Shown here piece by piece: positions 1 through 10,389 of a stretch of 64,000 bases of DNA. The notes under the pieces were generated by a model. That model did not search any database and was not told where the DNA came from. It worked only from the letters and a program-made list of their open reading frames with translations. A program made the position numbers and the translations under genes. The DNA is from Heloderma charlesbogerti (lineage: Eukaryota > Chordata > Lepidosauria > Squamata > Helodermatidae): NCBI GenBank assembly GCA_026122225.1, contig JANEZZ010002765.1:494729-558728 (forward strand). The letters run 5' to 3'. Numbering within the stretch: the first letter of the stretch is position 1; each line of letters begins with the position of its first letter.

Positions 1-85
1 CACCCTGAAATCTGATATGACAAAGGGCGGTATATACATGTTTTAAATAAATGAAGTAAATAAATGAATGAATGAATAAAAAATA
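1..85 (+). repeat. 3' tail of an L2/CR1-group LINE
   Basis: The sequence has the short AT-rich end of a LINE: an rgcggtatatac-like motif followed by ttttaaataaatg and a run of TGAA/TAAA units (about 45-80). Similar ends occur at 21150-21205 and 32925-32975. The body of the element lies outside the window. Confidence 0.55.
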
Positions 86-892
86 GAATGAAGGTGTTAT
101 GTAATTTAGAAAAAAATCAGGATGACGAATATTTGGAAAGCCTAGCTATGATTTGTAAGTGAGACTTCAAAACAGCTCAGTGTCTGGCAAAAACAACAGT
201 GCAAGACGCAAAGTGGAACTAGAAATCAACTTCAGTGACATGTTTAAGATCCTGTTATGGAACAGTTCCTGTTGGTCCAACCAGGACAGACTTCCCCAAT
301 CCATTTTTTAAAGAAGATACCCCAGAGATGTTATATTGTGCAATTAGAAATACCCATTATGTTCTACGGAGCAATGACTTTCTGAAATAAGGAATTATCC
401 CTTAAGGTAGGGCACATCTACAAGAGTGGTATGCAGTTTCACTGGATCCTGAGCAATGACCCACTCATATTAATCCTTGCAGTTCCTTCCCATGTGCACA
501 CACATGCCTCCTGTTCTCCCATGCACCCTTATTCCACACATGCACATTCCAGCTGCCCACACTCCACTGTTTGATGAGTGCTACTCTCAATATCGAATGC
601 AACTTCTGCTTTATTAAGAACTCAGGGTCAGGAATGTGGCCTACAGAGACAGCTTCTCCTCCACAGTGCTATGATGGGCCAGGCCATCTATCTACTCTTC
701 TCCTATATGAACCAGGACCCTGCCTCTGCCATATTGGAAATGGAGCAGAGAACGGTCAGGAGAAGAAGTTACAGCTAGAGAGTGACCATGTTCGCATGCC
801 CATTTAAGCTAGCAATTCTGGCTTGTTAAATGGCATTGTGAATGAGCTGCATACTAGTGTGCACAAACCTTTCACTCCTGCTTCGCTTCTCC
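86..892. other. anonymous intergenic sequence
   Basis: No gene or repeat family is recognised here. Short overlapping open frames at 571-807 have no recognisable domain and no splice context, and I read them as chance. Confidence 0.5.
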
Positions 893-1115
893 CTTCATGT
901 GACCAGGTAGACAAATTAGGAAGGGGAGAGCTTCATGTTACATCCAAACCCAGAATGGTGGTTTATTGTGCTTAAACCAGGATTTGTAAGCCAACTTCAA
1001 ACCATGGTTCAAGGCTGGTTTACAATCTTGGCTGGAGTGCAATAAACCATAATGCTGGGTTTGGATGTAACACAAAGAGCTCTCCATCCTGGTTTGTTTA
1101 CCCAGTCATGCAAAG
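893..1115. repeat. foldback (MITE-like) element
   Basis: The two halves are inverted copies. gttacatccaaacccag at about 938 is mirrored by ctgggtttggatgtaac at about 1054. The outer arms gaccaggtagacaaatt and ggtttgtttacccagtc also pair. It is a non-coding hairpin, probably a non-autonomous DNA transposon; no clear target duplication was seen. Confidence 0.65.
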
Positions 1116-1342
1116 TGGGAGTTGTAATGATAGAGTTTATAATTTAATTATATTTTCTTCGTATTAAGGAATTGGTAATTTGAGGACTTTCTCTATAGTC
1201 ACTTATTCCAAAGACCTGTAAGTTGTACAAGAGGTTCTGAGAGGCTCCCAAGAATACAATTATATGTTAGGCTATTCCTCATTCCTTTAGTCTGCTTTGG
1301 GACCCAGAAATGTTACATGATGTCAGAAGTGGAGACTGAGAA

Positions 1343-1759
1343 GTGGCAGCAGTTCCTCAGTCAAATGAACTTGTAGAAATGTCTGTCCAGACTGTCAAAA
1401 ATCTGATGGAGAAAGCCATTGACAGTGGTGGGGATTTGTACAAGTCCACATGGATTTATAGGTGCATACCATTGGAGAAGGCTGGTCCCCGCTCAACTCT
1501 TACTAGGAAGATTAGAGCTAATTTGCCTATAACTGATGATTTACTACAGCATAGCATGAATGACAGTCACAGGAGGATGAAGGAAATCCAGAAGCTGAAA
1601 CAAAAATATTATTTAGACAAGATAGCCTGTGCCCTTCCATTACTTAAACCAGAAGACAAGGGTTGCCAGAGAAATTATTCTACTAGTACTTGGGACCTTA
1701 AGGGTGTAGTTGTAGAACAGCCATATTCATGGTCTTATGTAATACAGACAGCAAATTAA
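1343..1759 (+). pseudogene. retrotransposon integrase C-terminal remnant
   Basis: This open frame of 138 codons reads like the end of a gypsy-type pol. An ELVEMSVQTVKNLMEKA block matches the end of the integrase core. YRCIPLE corresponds to the usual YRNTPL, and a KIRANLP block corresponds to the RLRTxLP region. A lysine-rich KQKYYLDK segment and a weak W...VVVEQP...SYVIQT segment follow, as in the integrase C-terminal domain. Reverse transcriptase, RNase H and the integrase catalytic core are absent. The ATG is internal to the old polyprotein and is not a real start. The element must be immobile. Confidence 0.6.
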
Positions 1760-2129
1760 AACCTATTGTGCCGTAGCCGTAATGATATAAGAGCTATCCC
1801 AAGATGTTCCTCAGATGTGTCAGAAGGTCAGATTCCAGCTGCAATCAACCAACAGATAGCTTATCCTGTCAAGAGGAATCTGATCAGTAACAGCAGGACC
1901 CAATAGATACCCAGGATGGACAAACACTGAGGTGTTCTACCAGGAAGTTAAAACCTCCAGAATTACTTATAGTTAATATGTAGAGTGCAGTTAACTGATA
2001 AAGATAATTTCTATGGATAACAGCTTATGCAGTAATTTCAATCTATATGTGATAAGAGTAATAATTTACTTATATTTTTATTGTCATTTAATAATTGAGG
2101 ATGTCATGGCAGAGTTCACAATTTAGTGA

Positions 2130-2428
2130 CATTCCATTAGAATTCGCTACCACAACATGTAGTGATGGCCACCAGTTTGGAAGGCTTTAAAAGGGGAGTA
2201 GACAAATTCCTGGAGGAGACAGCTATCAATGGCTACTATTCTTGATGACTATGTGCTACCTCCAGTGTCAGAAGCAGTATGCCTATGTACACCAGTTGCT
2301 GGGGAACTGGAGGGTGCCATTGCACTCATGTCCTGTTTGTGGGTTCCCTTGGTTGGTGTGAACAGAATGCTGGATAAGATGGATCCTTGGTCTGATCCAG
2401 CAGGGCTCTTCTTACGTTCGTATGTTCT
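2130..2428 (+). mobile_element. CR1/L3-like LINE 3' end
   Basis: The fragment begins in the last coding part (tagtgatggccaccagtttgg, then aaattcctggagga). It runs through the conserved 3' UTR (gtgctacctccag, acaccagttgctggg, gaacagaatgctgga) to gatccagcagggctcttctta. The same stretch recurs at 16345-16830, 34200-34890 (reverse), 45150-45450 and 51290-51722. Confidence 0.8.
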
Positions 2429-2582
2429 TAGTATTAAGGAGTTGGTAATTTGAGGACTTGCCATGACCTGGGCAGTTCCAAAGGCCTGTAAGCATATCAT
2501 ACAAGAGGTTCCAAGAGGCTGTTAAGAATAAAGTTAAACGTTAAGTATTCCTGTAGTTTGCTTTCAGACCCAAAAACATTAA

Positions 2583-3837
2583 GGACTGAAGAGGCTGCAA
2601 GCATCTGCAGATTTCTGGCCTTAAAGTGACGTGAAAGTGCGGCCAGGGTCCTCCTCACCCAGGACTCCTTTAAAAACATTACCAGTGTAAAAGATCCAGA
2701 TATGACAATAGTCTACACAATCCCCTCCACACTGCTTGAAGTTGCAACCCTGTCCCAACCTCAGAAGGCATTTCCAAACCTACACACACATTTCCAACCC
2801 TGTCACACCAATCAAATTACCCTTCTAGAAGATTGTTGTAAGGCAGGCCCTCAGGCCTGGGTGCCAAATCCAGCCCTCTGAGGTTCTCCACATGGCCATG
2901 CCCCCTTCCTCCCAGCCACTGAACGGCTTCCATTTTTTTGTGCAATTTCCCCCCCCCCCATTCTAAACATTTGAAATGCTAGAGCCTTTCTACCTGAGGC
3001 TTTTATTGTGCACTTGTCTTTGCTCACTCACAGTAGTTTGTGGGTCCTTTACACTACGTCATCATCCCCCAGGGCCTCTCCCATGCTTTGTGCCCATTAT
3101 TGTGGGTTGTTTTTTTTTTAGATTGAGGGAAGTGCAGTATTTTCCTGAATGGTGTTATATTTATAGAGTGTAATTGTGCAATTCCACTCTACCACAGCCA
3201 TCTAGTGGCTGTATAATGAAACATAAAGGCCAAAAAAGAAACCCCCTGGAAAAAAGCACATGTAGAGGAGCTGATCGTAACCCAACAAAGAATCCGAAGC
3301 AGAAGCTCTGGTAAAGGTGTGGGATAAAAGCCTCCTGTAGAAATGCCCTAAGAGCTTTGAGCTAAAATATGCTGGTATTTTTTGGCCCAGACCCTTTTGC
3401 TTCAGCCCTACCCACCACTAGAATACAGCCCTCATTAGCGTCTGCAAAATGGAATCTGGCCCTTGTAAGGGCTTTCTTCATCAAACCATTTTTCTCCTTA
3501 CTGTACTGCCTTCAGCCACAGCCAGCCCTGCCATGCAACAGGCTGAAGGGACTTGCTTCAGGTGGCATCATGAGGGCAGGATAAATGAAGGCAAGAATTT
3601 GTGTCTGAATGGTGAAGCAAGCCTTTTTAAAGTGTTGGTACTAGCAGGATGGGGATGCCATTTGGACTCTGCTACAGGCAACAAAATGTCTTGGGTCATC
3701 ATTTCCTTCAGCCATGAGGCCTGGTGACCTATCTTCCTTTCTGTATCACACAGGGCCTGTTCATGATATTTTGCTGCCCGAGGCAGAGTAGCAAACTGCA
3801 CTCCTGCCTCCGTTTCCAAGTCAAGGTGATAATATTC
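2583..3837. repeat. diverged hAT-like copy plus anonymous sequence
   Basis: About 2838-3470 resembles the non-autonomous element at 61593-62050. It has a ggcctgggtgccaaatccagcc-type left end, and near the right end a run about tttggcccagacccttttgc and ctacccaccactagaat. It is worn and its ends are unclear. The rest (2583-2837, 3471-3837) holds nothing I recognise. Confidence 0.4.
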
Positions 3838-4190
3838 AAAAGGCCAGTTCACACAACTCGAGGGTGTTTAATAAGCCACGGAGGCTTGTTAACCACCCCT
3901 ATGCGTGCTGGCTGATTTCCCTAATTACCCTTGCTGGGCACTGGTTGTTGTGATGTCTGAACCCAGCAAGGGTGGGTGGCTGTGGTGGTTAACAAACCAC
4001 CCAGAAGCCACAGTCTGTTGTAGGGTTGCTGGGTGGTTTGTTAACCACCCCAGCCAGCCACCCTTGCTGGATTTGGATGTCATGACGATCTGCACCCGGC
4101 AAGGGTAATTAGGGAAATCAGCTGGTATGCATGGCAGTGGTTAACAAGCCACCATGGCTTATTAACCACCCTCATGTTGTGCAAACCCAG
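3838..4190. repeat. large foldback element (about 350 bp)
   Basis: This is a long palindrome. Near the left end ttaataagccacggagg and ggcttgttaaccacc mirror ggtggcttgttaacc... and catggcttattaacc near the right. Further in, gatttccctaattaccc (about 3916) mirrors gggtaattagggaaatc (about 4104), and ggtggttaacaaaccaccc mirrors gggtggtttgttaaccacc about a centre near 4020. No coding capacity. A half-copy of the family is at 41995-42125. Confidence 0.8.
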
Positions 4191-4966
4191 TTAAAGCCAG
4201 TCAAGTTATTTTAACACCTGAGGCAGGAAATCACACAGGTGCTTTCTCCATATTTCTGGTAGTAAAAATACAATAATAAATTAACAATTTATTGCCCTTT
4301 CATAACAGTCAAAATCAGTTGCCTGAGATAGCTGCCTCATTCTGCCTAATGGCAGGGCTGGCCCCAAGACGCTTGTTCTACATGCCAGCAGAGATAGGAT
4401 CTCCATCATTACCCTACTACTCTACCAACAAATAGATGGAGGGAATGAATGAGCTGTTGTCATCTTCCTTTCAGCCCATATACACAAGATGTCCCATAGT
4501 GTAGGGCAGAATTGGGCAGCCTGTTGGCAGCATGCAACTCTCAGAGGCTTTAACTTTGCTTCCAAACCAGCAATCCTGTTTATGATTGCTGGGAGGAGGT
4601 CGAGATTAAAACCTCTCGTCCCATGATCTGGTTTGGGTGGGTGGGAAGAGGGCAAGTGAACATGACTGCACACACATGTGACCCTGGGCAGTGCAGCCCG
4701 TGGCCAAAAACATTGCCCTTCCTCTGTGTAGAGACAACTAGGGTAGGGCAGGCAGCACCCATGCTCTATCAAACACCAGAGCTTAAACTCTCTTCCTCTA
4801 TAACACACTCCCATGGGCATATGAAGAAGATCTACCAAGGCATATTGAAGAAAATAGTTCAGACCCAGATGTGGCACAAAAAGTCCTCTACCTCGATGGC
4901 TTCCATTGTGGCCCTGGGTGACCATAGTATAGTGCTTATCTGGATAACTGTCAACTCAAGGCCAGG
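4191..4966. other. anonymous sequence
   Basis: No gene recognised. Overlapping frames on both strands (a 167-codon frame on minus at 4422-4925, a 134-codon frame on plus at 4623-5027) shadow each other and match no family I know. The stretch around 4315-4365 resembles the edge of a worn DNA transposon. Confidence 0.4.
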
Positions 4967-4974
4967 GTCTAGTG

Positions 4975-5111
4975 CAGGGGTGGGAAACCTGTGGCCCTCC
5001 AGCTGTTTTGGCCTACAGTTCTCATAATCCCATCACCATTGGCTATGCTACCTAGGGCTGATGAGAGATGTAGGCCAAAACATCTGGAAAGCCACAAATT
5101 GCCAACCTCTG
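4975..5111. mobile_element. hAT-type foldback MITE with 8-bp target duplication
   Basis: The element starts CAGGGGTGGGAAACCTG and ends CCAACCTCTG. Its arms include tgttttggcctacagttctc, mirrored by tgtaggccaaaaca. It is flanked by gtctagtg (4967-4974) and gtctaggg (5112-5119), which match at 7 of 8 bases, the duplication size of hAT transposons. This family is the most frequent small repeat in the window. Confidence 0.8.
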
Positions 5112-5119
5112 GTCTAGGG

Positions 5120-6128
5120 GCCAGTGTTGTAGTGGTCAGCTTTGCAGTGTCGGGTGCTCATCAAGACAGTCCCCATAGCCATGCCCTCAAGGAGAGCCCA
5201 AACAGTCAGGAAGCTGTGCTGATCCATATCTACAAACCCATTCCAGCAGTTTTCATCTCCACCAGGAGCAGGTCTTTTGTAACGCTAATGTATCTAAACT
5301 GCCCATTCAAGACCAAGCCACCCTACAATGCTTTACATTACAACAGGGAACAATATGGTGTTGCTGGGAAAATTTGTCCTCTCCCCCCCCCCCCCCCACT
5401 ACTGTGAGGACTGCAGCTCAGCTCAGAGGGAACAGGGAAGTCTGAGCGGGGTGGCAGATGACGCCAGCATGGCTGCTAATAAACAAGTATTGGTGCTGCA
5501 TCCCTGCCAGCCCTGGCTCCCCTGTACCAGTGCTTTGGGATGGCTGTGTTTTGGGATGGCTGTTCGCCTCTTTCTCAAAGGCAAACAGATGTCTGTACGG
5601 GTCTTAGAAGGAAGAAGTCAAAAGGATGCTCCGCTTCTGCTCATTCCCTCTGCAATGGAGGAAGTAGCAGATTTGTCTCCCCCTTAGCTGCTTTTCTTGC
5701 TTGTGAGCAAAAAGAGTAACAGGGCTGCCAAAGGGGCCACAGGAAAGGGTGGTGCCAGCCTGTCTGGGAAATATAATGGGAGGGCAGCCAGCCAAGTAGC
5801 GCCACTTTCAGTGCTATGGGCAGGGAAGCATCTCTTTGGAGGAAAATCCAGGCAGGGAACTCCTTCCTTCCTGAATGCATACTTTTTTTTCTGGCAGCCT
5901 CTCAGCCTTTTCATCTGTGGTTGCATCTCTGAGCAAAAGAACGGGAGGATCAGATAGTGTAAAAAGATGCCTTGCTGCTATTCCCCTCTCAGTCCTATTT
6001 ACAGGTGGGGGATGGGAAAAGTTTGGGTTGAGACCATCAGTCATTCAGGGGTAGCCATAGAGTGTGGGTTTTTAAATCTTTGGTCTCTGCTTCACCTTCA
6101 TCTCTCCTTGTTCCGCCATCTCTCTCAG
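5120..6128. other. upstream flank of the PROCR-like gene
   Basis: The signal-peptide exon of the PROCR-like gene should lie here or further left. It must carry an ATG, a hydrophobic run and a phase-1 GT donor. I found no convincing candidate. The stretch has a C run (about 5383-5397) and overlapping anonymous frames on both strands. Confidence 0.35.
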
Positions 6129-8429
6129 AATCTCATGCTTTCACCATGGTCCAGCTTGCCTACTTTCCAAAGAAAGCTGTAGCTGAATTTGTAGGTAATG
6201 CTACTCTGGATGGGACACTCACCCATAGCCTGGAAAGCCACAATGGGCAACTCAATGCGAGTCAGCTGCACCCATTGGAGTCTTCAGACATCTGGAAGCA
6301 GAGGGAGGACAACCTGCGTCAGTACCTAGAGATCTTCAAGGGTCTGGTCACCATCATTACTAAAGAACGGAATGTACAATGTGAGTAAGGAGGTGGGGAG
6401 CAGGATGGTAACGGCTTTAGTAGTTGTCACAAAAACTGTCTTATTGCTCAAGAAGATGGCATTGCCGAATACCAAAGTCTGGAACATAGCATGACCAATG
6501 GTTAAATAATATATCCAGGGATTTGCAAATGGGGGAAACTATGATGCCATTTACCGGTAGTCAAATTTAGTGAGTTGTGCCTCTCTAGATACGGTTGGAC
6601 TACAAGTCCTGTCATCCTTCACCATTGGCCATGCTGGCTAGGGGTGATGGGAGTTGCAGTCCAACATCATCTGGACTGTCAAAAGTTGCTCACCCCTGCC
6701 CTATAAAATTGCAGCCAGGACAGTAATTGTACTGAGTTTAGCAGAATATGGCACTGTTTCCATACCTGCCAGGTGTTGAAAATGGAGTGCTGGCTCCTAA
6801 CTACCAGCAGCAGCATGGGAGCTACTTCCCAATAGTTTTCTTCCATACCTTTCTGGTTATACATAGGTAAGGGAACTGTGCAGACAGGCCAATGACTTCC
6901 CATGGTCTCCCTTCCACACCAATTCCAGCAAAGGTGAATTGGGTCCATTGTCGGTACTGTTCTGCCCACATTACTTTTGTAGGTGTACATCAAAGGGATT
7001 TTTTTAAGGGTTATACCTAAAAACGTAAAGTGAGAATGTAATAAGGTAGCTATTTAAAAACATGCATATTGTAGATGGACACTTTTGGGAGAGCCAGCAG
7101 TTGCCATACGATAATGGGTGAAATGTCCCTCGGGGTGGCCAAAGCACTCATTTTCTTGAGATGCTCAAACAGGGGACAGGTCAGCATATTACAAGCATTC
7201 ATGTGTGGAAGAGAGACAAAGCTATGTGCAGGGAATATCTTTCTAACATGTTCCCATTGGTTGCAGACCCCCTACAAGTACAATGTACTATAGGCTGCCA
7301 GCTCTTTGAGAACGTTACTAGCAGCTCCTATGAGGTTTTGCTCAATGGGACCGAATTTGTGAGATTCCATGTGACCAACCACAGCTGGGTGCCTTTAGAA
7401 GATACTGCTGTGGCCAGCTATGCCTGCGTCAAGCTGAACGAGTTTCCCCAGAGCACCAGCAGCCTCCAGTTCTTCCTACAGGAAACATGCATCAAGTTTG
7501 TGAGGGAACACGCCTCCATGAAAGGAGCCTTGACTGGTAGGTGAAACAATGGTTATACAATAACTGAGAAGCAATCCCCCCTCCCGCGAGGCAGGGTGTC
7601 CAAACAACCCTTGCATCAGTCAGAAAAATAATGCCGAGACCCCCAAAAGCAAGGATGTGTATCTTCTGCTGTGCTCACACCCCACAAGCACGTATGTTGG
7701 AATGGAGTGCAGAATTCTGCCCATTAGGAACCACGTCATTGTTTTCCTTTAAAAAAAATCTAGTCTTTAACACAGGGAAGTGTGGAAGCCTAGGATGAAA
7801 ACAGGGAAATAAAATGTCCCATATTTTCAGAAGATGGTGCTGGGGTGTGTGGGGGGTGGGGGTGGAGGATTTTGCATAGATTTTCCGGTGATCAGGGCTT
7901 CAGAACCCTCTGTCTTTGCCCCTAACAGCAGAATTATGCCTGTAATACATGTGTGCATTGATTTGCATATTCTGTTAGCTTCGGAATTCAGCTGTTCTTG
8001 GTAGGGAGAATACATGTCTGTACACCAAAAACAGACATTTCTAGGATTCTCTCCCCTGCAAGACAAATGCAGGATCTCCTGTTGAAGGATTGGTTGAAAT
8101 GGCCCTAACTGGAGATGGGAAGGCACTTCAAGCATATGGTGCTCACCGCCAACAGATCATCATCCACAAGGCTCCTTTTACAAGCAGGCCTAAATCTGCA
8201 ACACTTTTATTAGAGATATGGAGTTAGCTTGGTCTTAGATCCAAAAGATCTCAGCCCTACATCCACCCACTGAAGACACAGGAAAGACTCTCAAACCCTT
8301 TCTTTTTGCCTTACAGGGAAACGGAAAGGACGCCCACATGCTCCGCTGGTTCTAGGCATCAGCATTGGTACCCTTGCTCTAATGGGCCTAGCTGTTTGCA
8401 TCTTCTTATGCACAGGTGGGAAAAGATAG
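6129..8429 (+). CDS. PROCR: endothelial protein C receptor-like (MHC-I/CD1-fold), partial: exons 2-4
   Basis: Exons are 6129-6380, 7267-7536 and 8317-8429 (stop TAG). All introns are phase 1, as in MHC class I and PROCR. Exon 2 gives an alpha-1-like domain with FVGNATLDGTLTH, close to the QGNASLGGHLTH region of human EPCR. Exon 3 gives alpha-2 with the paired cysteines QCTIGC, the conserved sequon LLNGTEF, LNEF and FLQETCIKFV. Exon 4 gives a transmembrane helix and the tail CIFLCTGGKR, nearly the human IFLCTGG ending. As in EPCR there is no alpha-3 domain. Mammalian EPCR is an endothelial surface protein that binds protein C and holds a lipid in its groove. The alpha-2 helix here differs strongly from human in the ligand region, so protein C binding is unproven. 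The signal-peptide exon is not identified. The gene is convergent with DNAJB11. Confidence 0.85.
6572..6699. repeat. hAT-type foldback MITE in PROCR-like intron
   Basis: ggttggactacaagtcctg is mirrored by gggagttgcagtccaacatc about the centre ccattggccatgctgg. The right end gctcacccctg fits the family TIR. It lies between exons 2 and 3 of the PROCR-like gene. Confidence 0.7.
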
Positions 8430-8814
8430 CACTAAGCACTGTGACATTATGTGGACCAGCTGCTTCCCAGGTGATTTAACCAAGCTCAATGAAAGAAAAT
8501 GATGCGGACCTTTACATCTGATTAACTTTCTTGGGAAGAAAAATGTCTATGTAAATCTGTATCCCTCCTCACCTCCTATCTACCTGTATGGTGAGAGCTC
8601 TAGAGCAGCAGTTAAGACTACTAGTACCATAGTCTTTTTCTTTCCTACCTGGAGAAGTGACCCCTCCGCTCAACCTCTGCTTTCCTATAATGCATCGTAC
8701 AGGAAGCTGCCTTTGAAGACAGCCCAGAAACTTCAGCTAATGCAACACATGACCAGGAGAGTTCTGAGACCAGGTGTTATGAACATATTGCATCAGTCTT
8801 CTCTTGCCTGCTTT

Positions 8815-9060
8815 GGCTTCTGACTCATTTCTGGGCCCCATTCAAAGTGCTGGTTTTGACCTACAAAGCTCTACACTGCTTGGGATCTCGGTACTTGATG
8901 GAATGCCTCCTCCTGTATGTACCTACTTGTGTCTTAAGGTAGTCCAGGGAAGCCCTTCTTTGAGTCTGAGGCTCAGAGGGTGACAACGACAAAGGTTTTT
9001 GGTGGTACCACCCCCCACCCTTCCCGGCTCAGGAATGATCTTCCCTAAAGGATCTCAAAC
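8815..9060 (+). mobile_element. L2-like LINE fragment (end of coding region)
   Basis: The run ttcaaagtgctggttttgacctacaaagc translates to the FKVLVLTYKALH motif that ends the ORF of L2-like elements, as at 32545-32600. It is followed by a worn C-terminal region. The 3' UTR of the same copy may be 9640-9870, split by foldback elements. Confidence 0.6.
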
Positions 9061-9149
9061 TGGTGTCCACATTACTATATTTTTAATGCCAGGCTACGAC
9101 TTTTCTGTTCTCTTGGGCATTTTAGCCTTAACACCCCCCCCACCCATTT

Positions 9150-9625
9150 AAGGCAGAGGTAGGGAATGTGTGGCTCTCCTGATGTCAATGGACTGCAACT
9201 CCCATGACTAGTAGCAGGCATTTGTATGCCTGGGAAGTGCTGCAAGTCCACACCGCATGCTAGCCTGGCAAGGGAAATCGGTGATAGGAAAACTGCTGCT
9301 GCCCCATGGAGTTCCTTGAGAGTCAGCCTGTGGCAGCAGCAAGAGCCCTGAAGGGCCACAACATTCCGACGGGGTGGGCACTGGTACCTTCCAGATGTGT
9401 TGGACTGTCACTCCCATCACCCCCAGCCTAAGATGGGAGTTGTAGTCCCACACTTCAGGAGGATGCTGGCTTGGGGAGGGCAGCACTAATGCATAGGCAC
9501 AGGGGTGGGCAAGTTGTTGTAGCCCTCCAGATGCTGTTGGACTGCAACTCCCATCAGCCATAGCCAGCACCACCAGTGGTGAGAGATGGTGGGAGTTGCA
9601 GTCTAACATCCAGAGGGCCACTCAT
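9150..9625. repeat. cluster of hAT-type foldback MITEs
   Basis: At least three copies or half-copies lie in a row: about 9150-9215, 9365-9460 (gttggactgtcactcccatc / gatgggagttgtagtcc) and 9500-9625 (caggggtgggcaagttgttg ... gttgcagtctaacatccag). All contain the ggactgcaactcccat core. Confidence 0.65.
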
Positions 9626-9639
9626 TCTGTATCCCTTAT

Positions 9640-9870
9640 TAAAAATCTACTGCTTTAGTCCCTGTGCTGAGGCTTTTAACTTTTACTTCGTGGTGGTTTC
9701 AGTTTTTGTATTATATTTTATCATGTTGTATCAGTATATGTCTGTTTGGCTTTATGTTGTGCTGGATTTTATTGTTTTATTGCAATTTTCTTGTATTATT
9801 GTTTTAAATTGCACTGTACAACACAGAGAAAAATCTATTTATGAGGTGTTTAACAAATAATAAATACTTA
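9640..9870 (+). mobile_element. L2-like LINE 3' UTR
   Basis: A T-rich stretch with ttttattgttttattg and ttgttttaaattgcactgta runs into aataataaatac, as in the 3' UTR of the element at 30085-32975. Confidence 0.5.
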
Positions 9871-10074
9871 CATGCTCCACCCATATCAGTGGACATGGGG
9901 AACAAACTCCAAAGCACAGCATAAAAAGAATTAACGTGCCTGGACCTCTTCCGGCTCCTTTATTTTCCCCCACTCTTCTGATGAAGCATCCTGAAAGTGG
10001 GAATTATTACAGCGACTATTTATTTCATTCCAACAGCATGAAGAGTATTGAGATGGGATTTATGTATGGTTTTG

Positions 10075-10335
10075 AAAATGGAATTCAGTGCCACAAGATG
10101 TTTTGATGGCTACTGGTTCAAATTATGAAGAAAAGGTCTATCAGCGGCTATTAAACAGGCTGACTAGATGGAACTTCCAGCCCTCAGAGGCAATATGACA
10201 TCAGTTGTTGGGGAGGGGGAAACAGTGAGGGGGGACTACTGCCTTGATGCCCTGTTTGTGGGCTTCCTGAAAGCATCTGGCTGGCCACTGAAGAAATCGG
10301 ACGCTGGACTAGATGGGTTTTTTGGTCCTGTAGAG
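10075..10335 (+). mobile_element. worn CR1/L3-like LINE 3' end
   Basis: Diverged copy of the common CR1 end: gatggctactggttc, gccctgtttgtgggcttcc, ctggctggccactg and cgctggactagatggg can be aligned with 16560-16790. Confidence 0.6.
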
Positions 10336-10389
10336 ATGTAATTATTCTGGATCTAGAGTTGGACACTGCACTGTTAATGCCCAATCTTA

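Larger units (their letters stand above)
1158..2582 (+). mobile_element. degenerate Ty3/gypsy-like LTR retrotransposon
   Basis: Two diverged direct repeats flank an integrase remnant. One covers about 1158-1317 and ends in CA; the other covers about 2429-2582. Both share gtattaagga-ttggtaatttgaggac, a cctgtaag block, acaagaggtt and a gaccca-aaa end, as expected of LTRs. Right after the first repeat, 1318-1335 (tgatgtcagaagtggaga) resembles a primer-binding site matching a tRNA 3' end. Only the last part of pol remains between them, so most of the interior is deleted. A CR1 3' end (about 2130-2428) abuts the second repeat. Confidence 0.6.

Noticed and set aside
2976..3173. Signal-peptide-like frame as exon 1 of the PROCR-like gene
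   Set aside because: It starts with a hydrophobic run, but it lies in a worn hAT-like repeat and lacks a good phase-1 donor.
4422..4925. 167-codon frame on the minus strand
   Set aside because: No domain or splice context; overlapping open frames on the other strand suggest chance.
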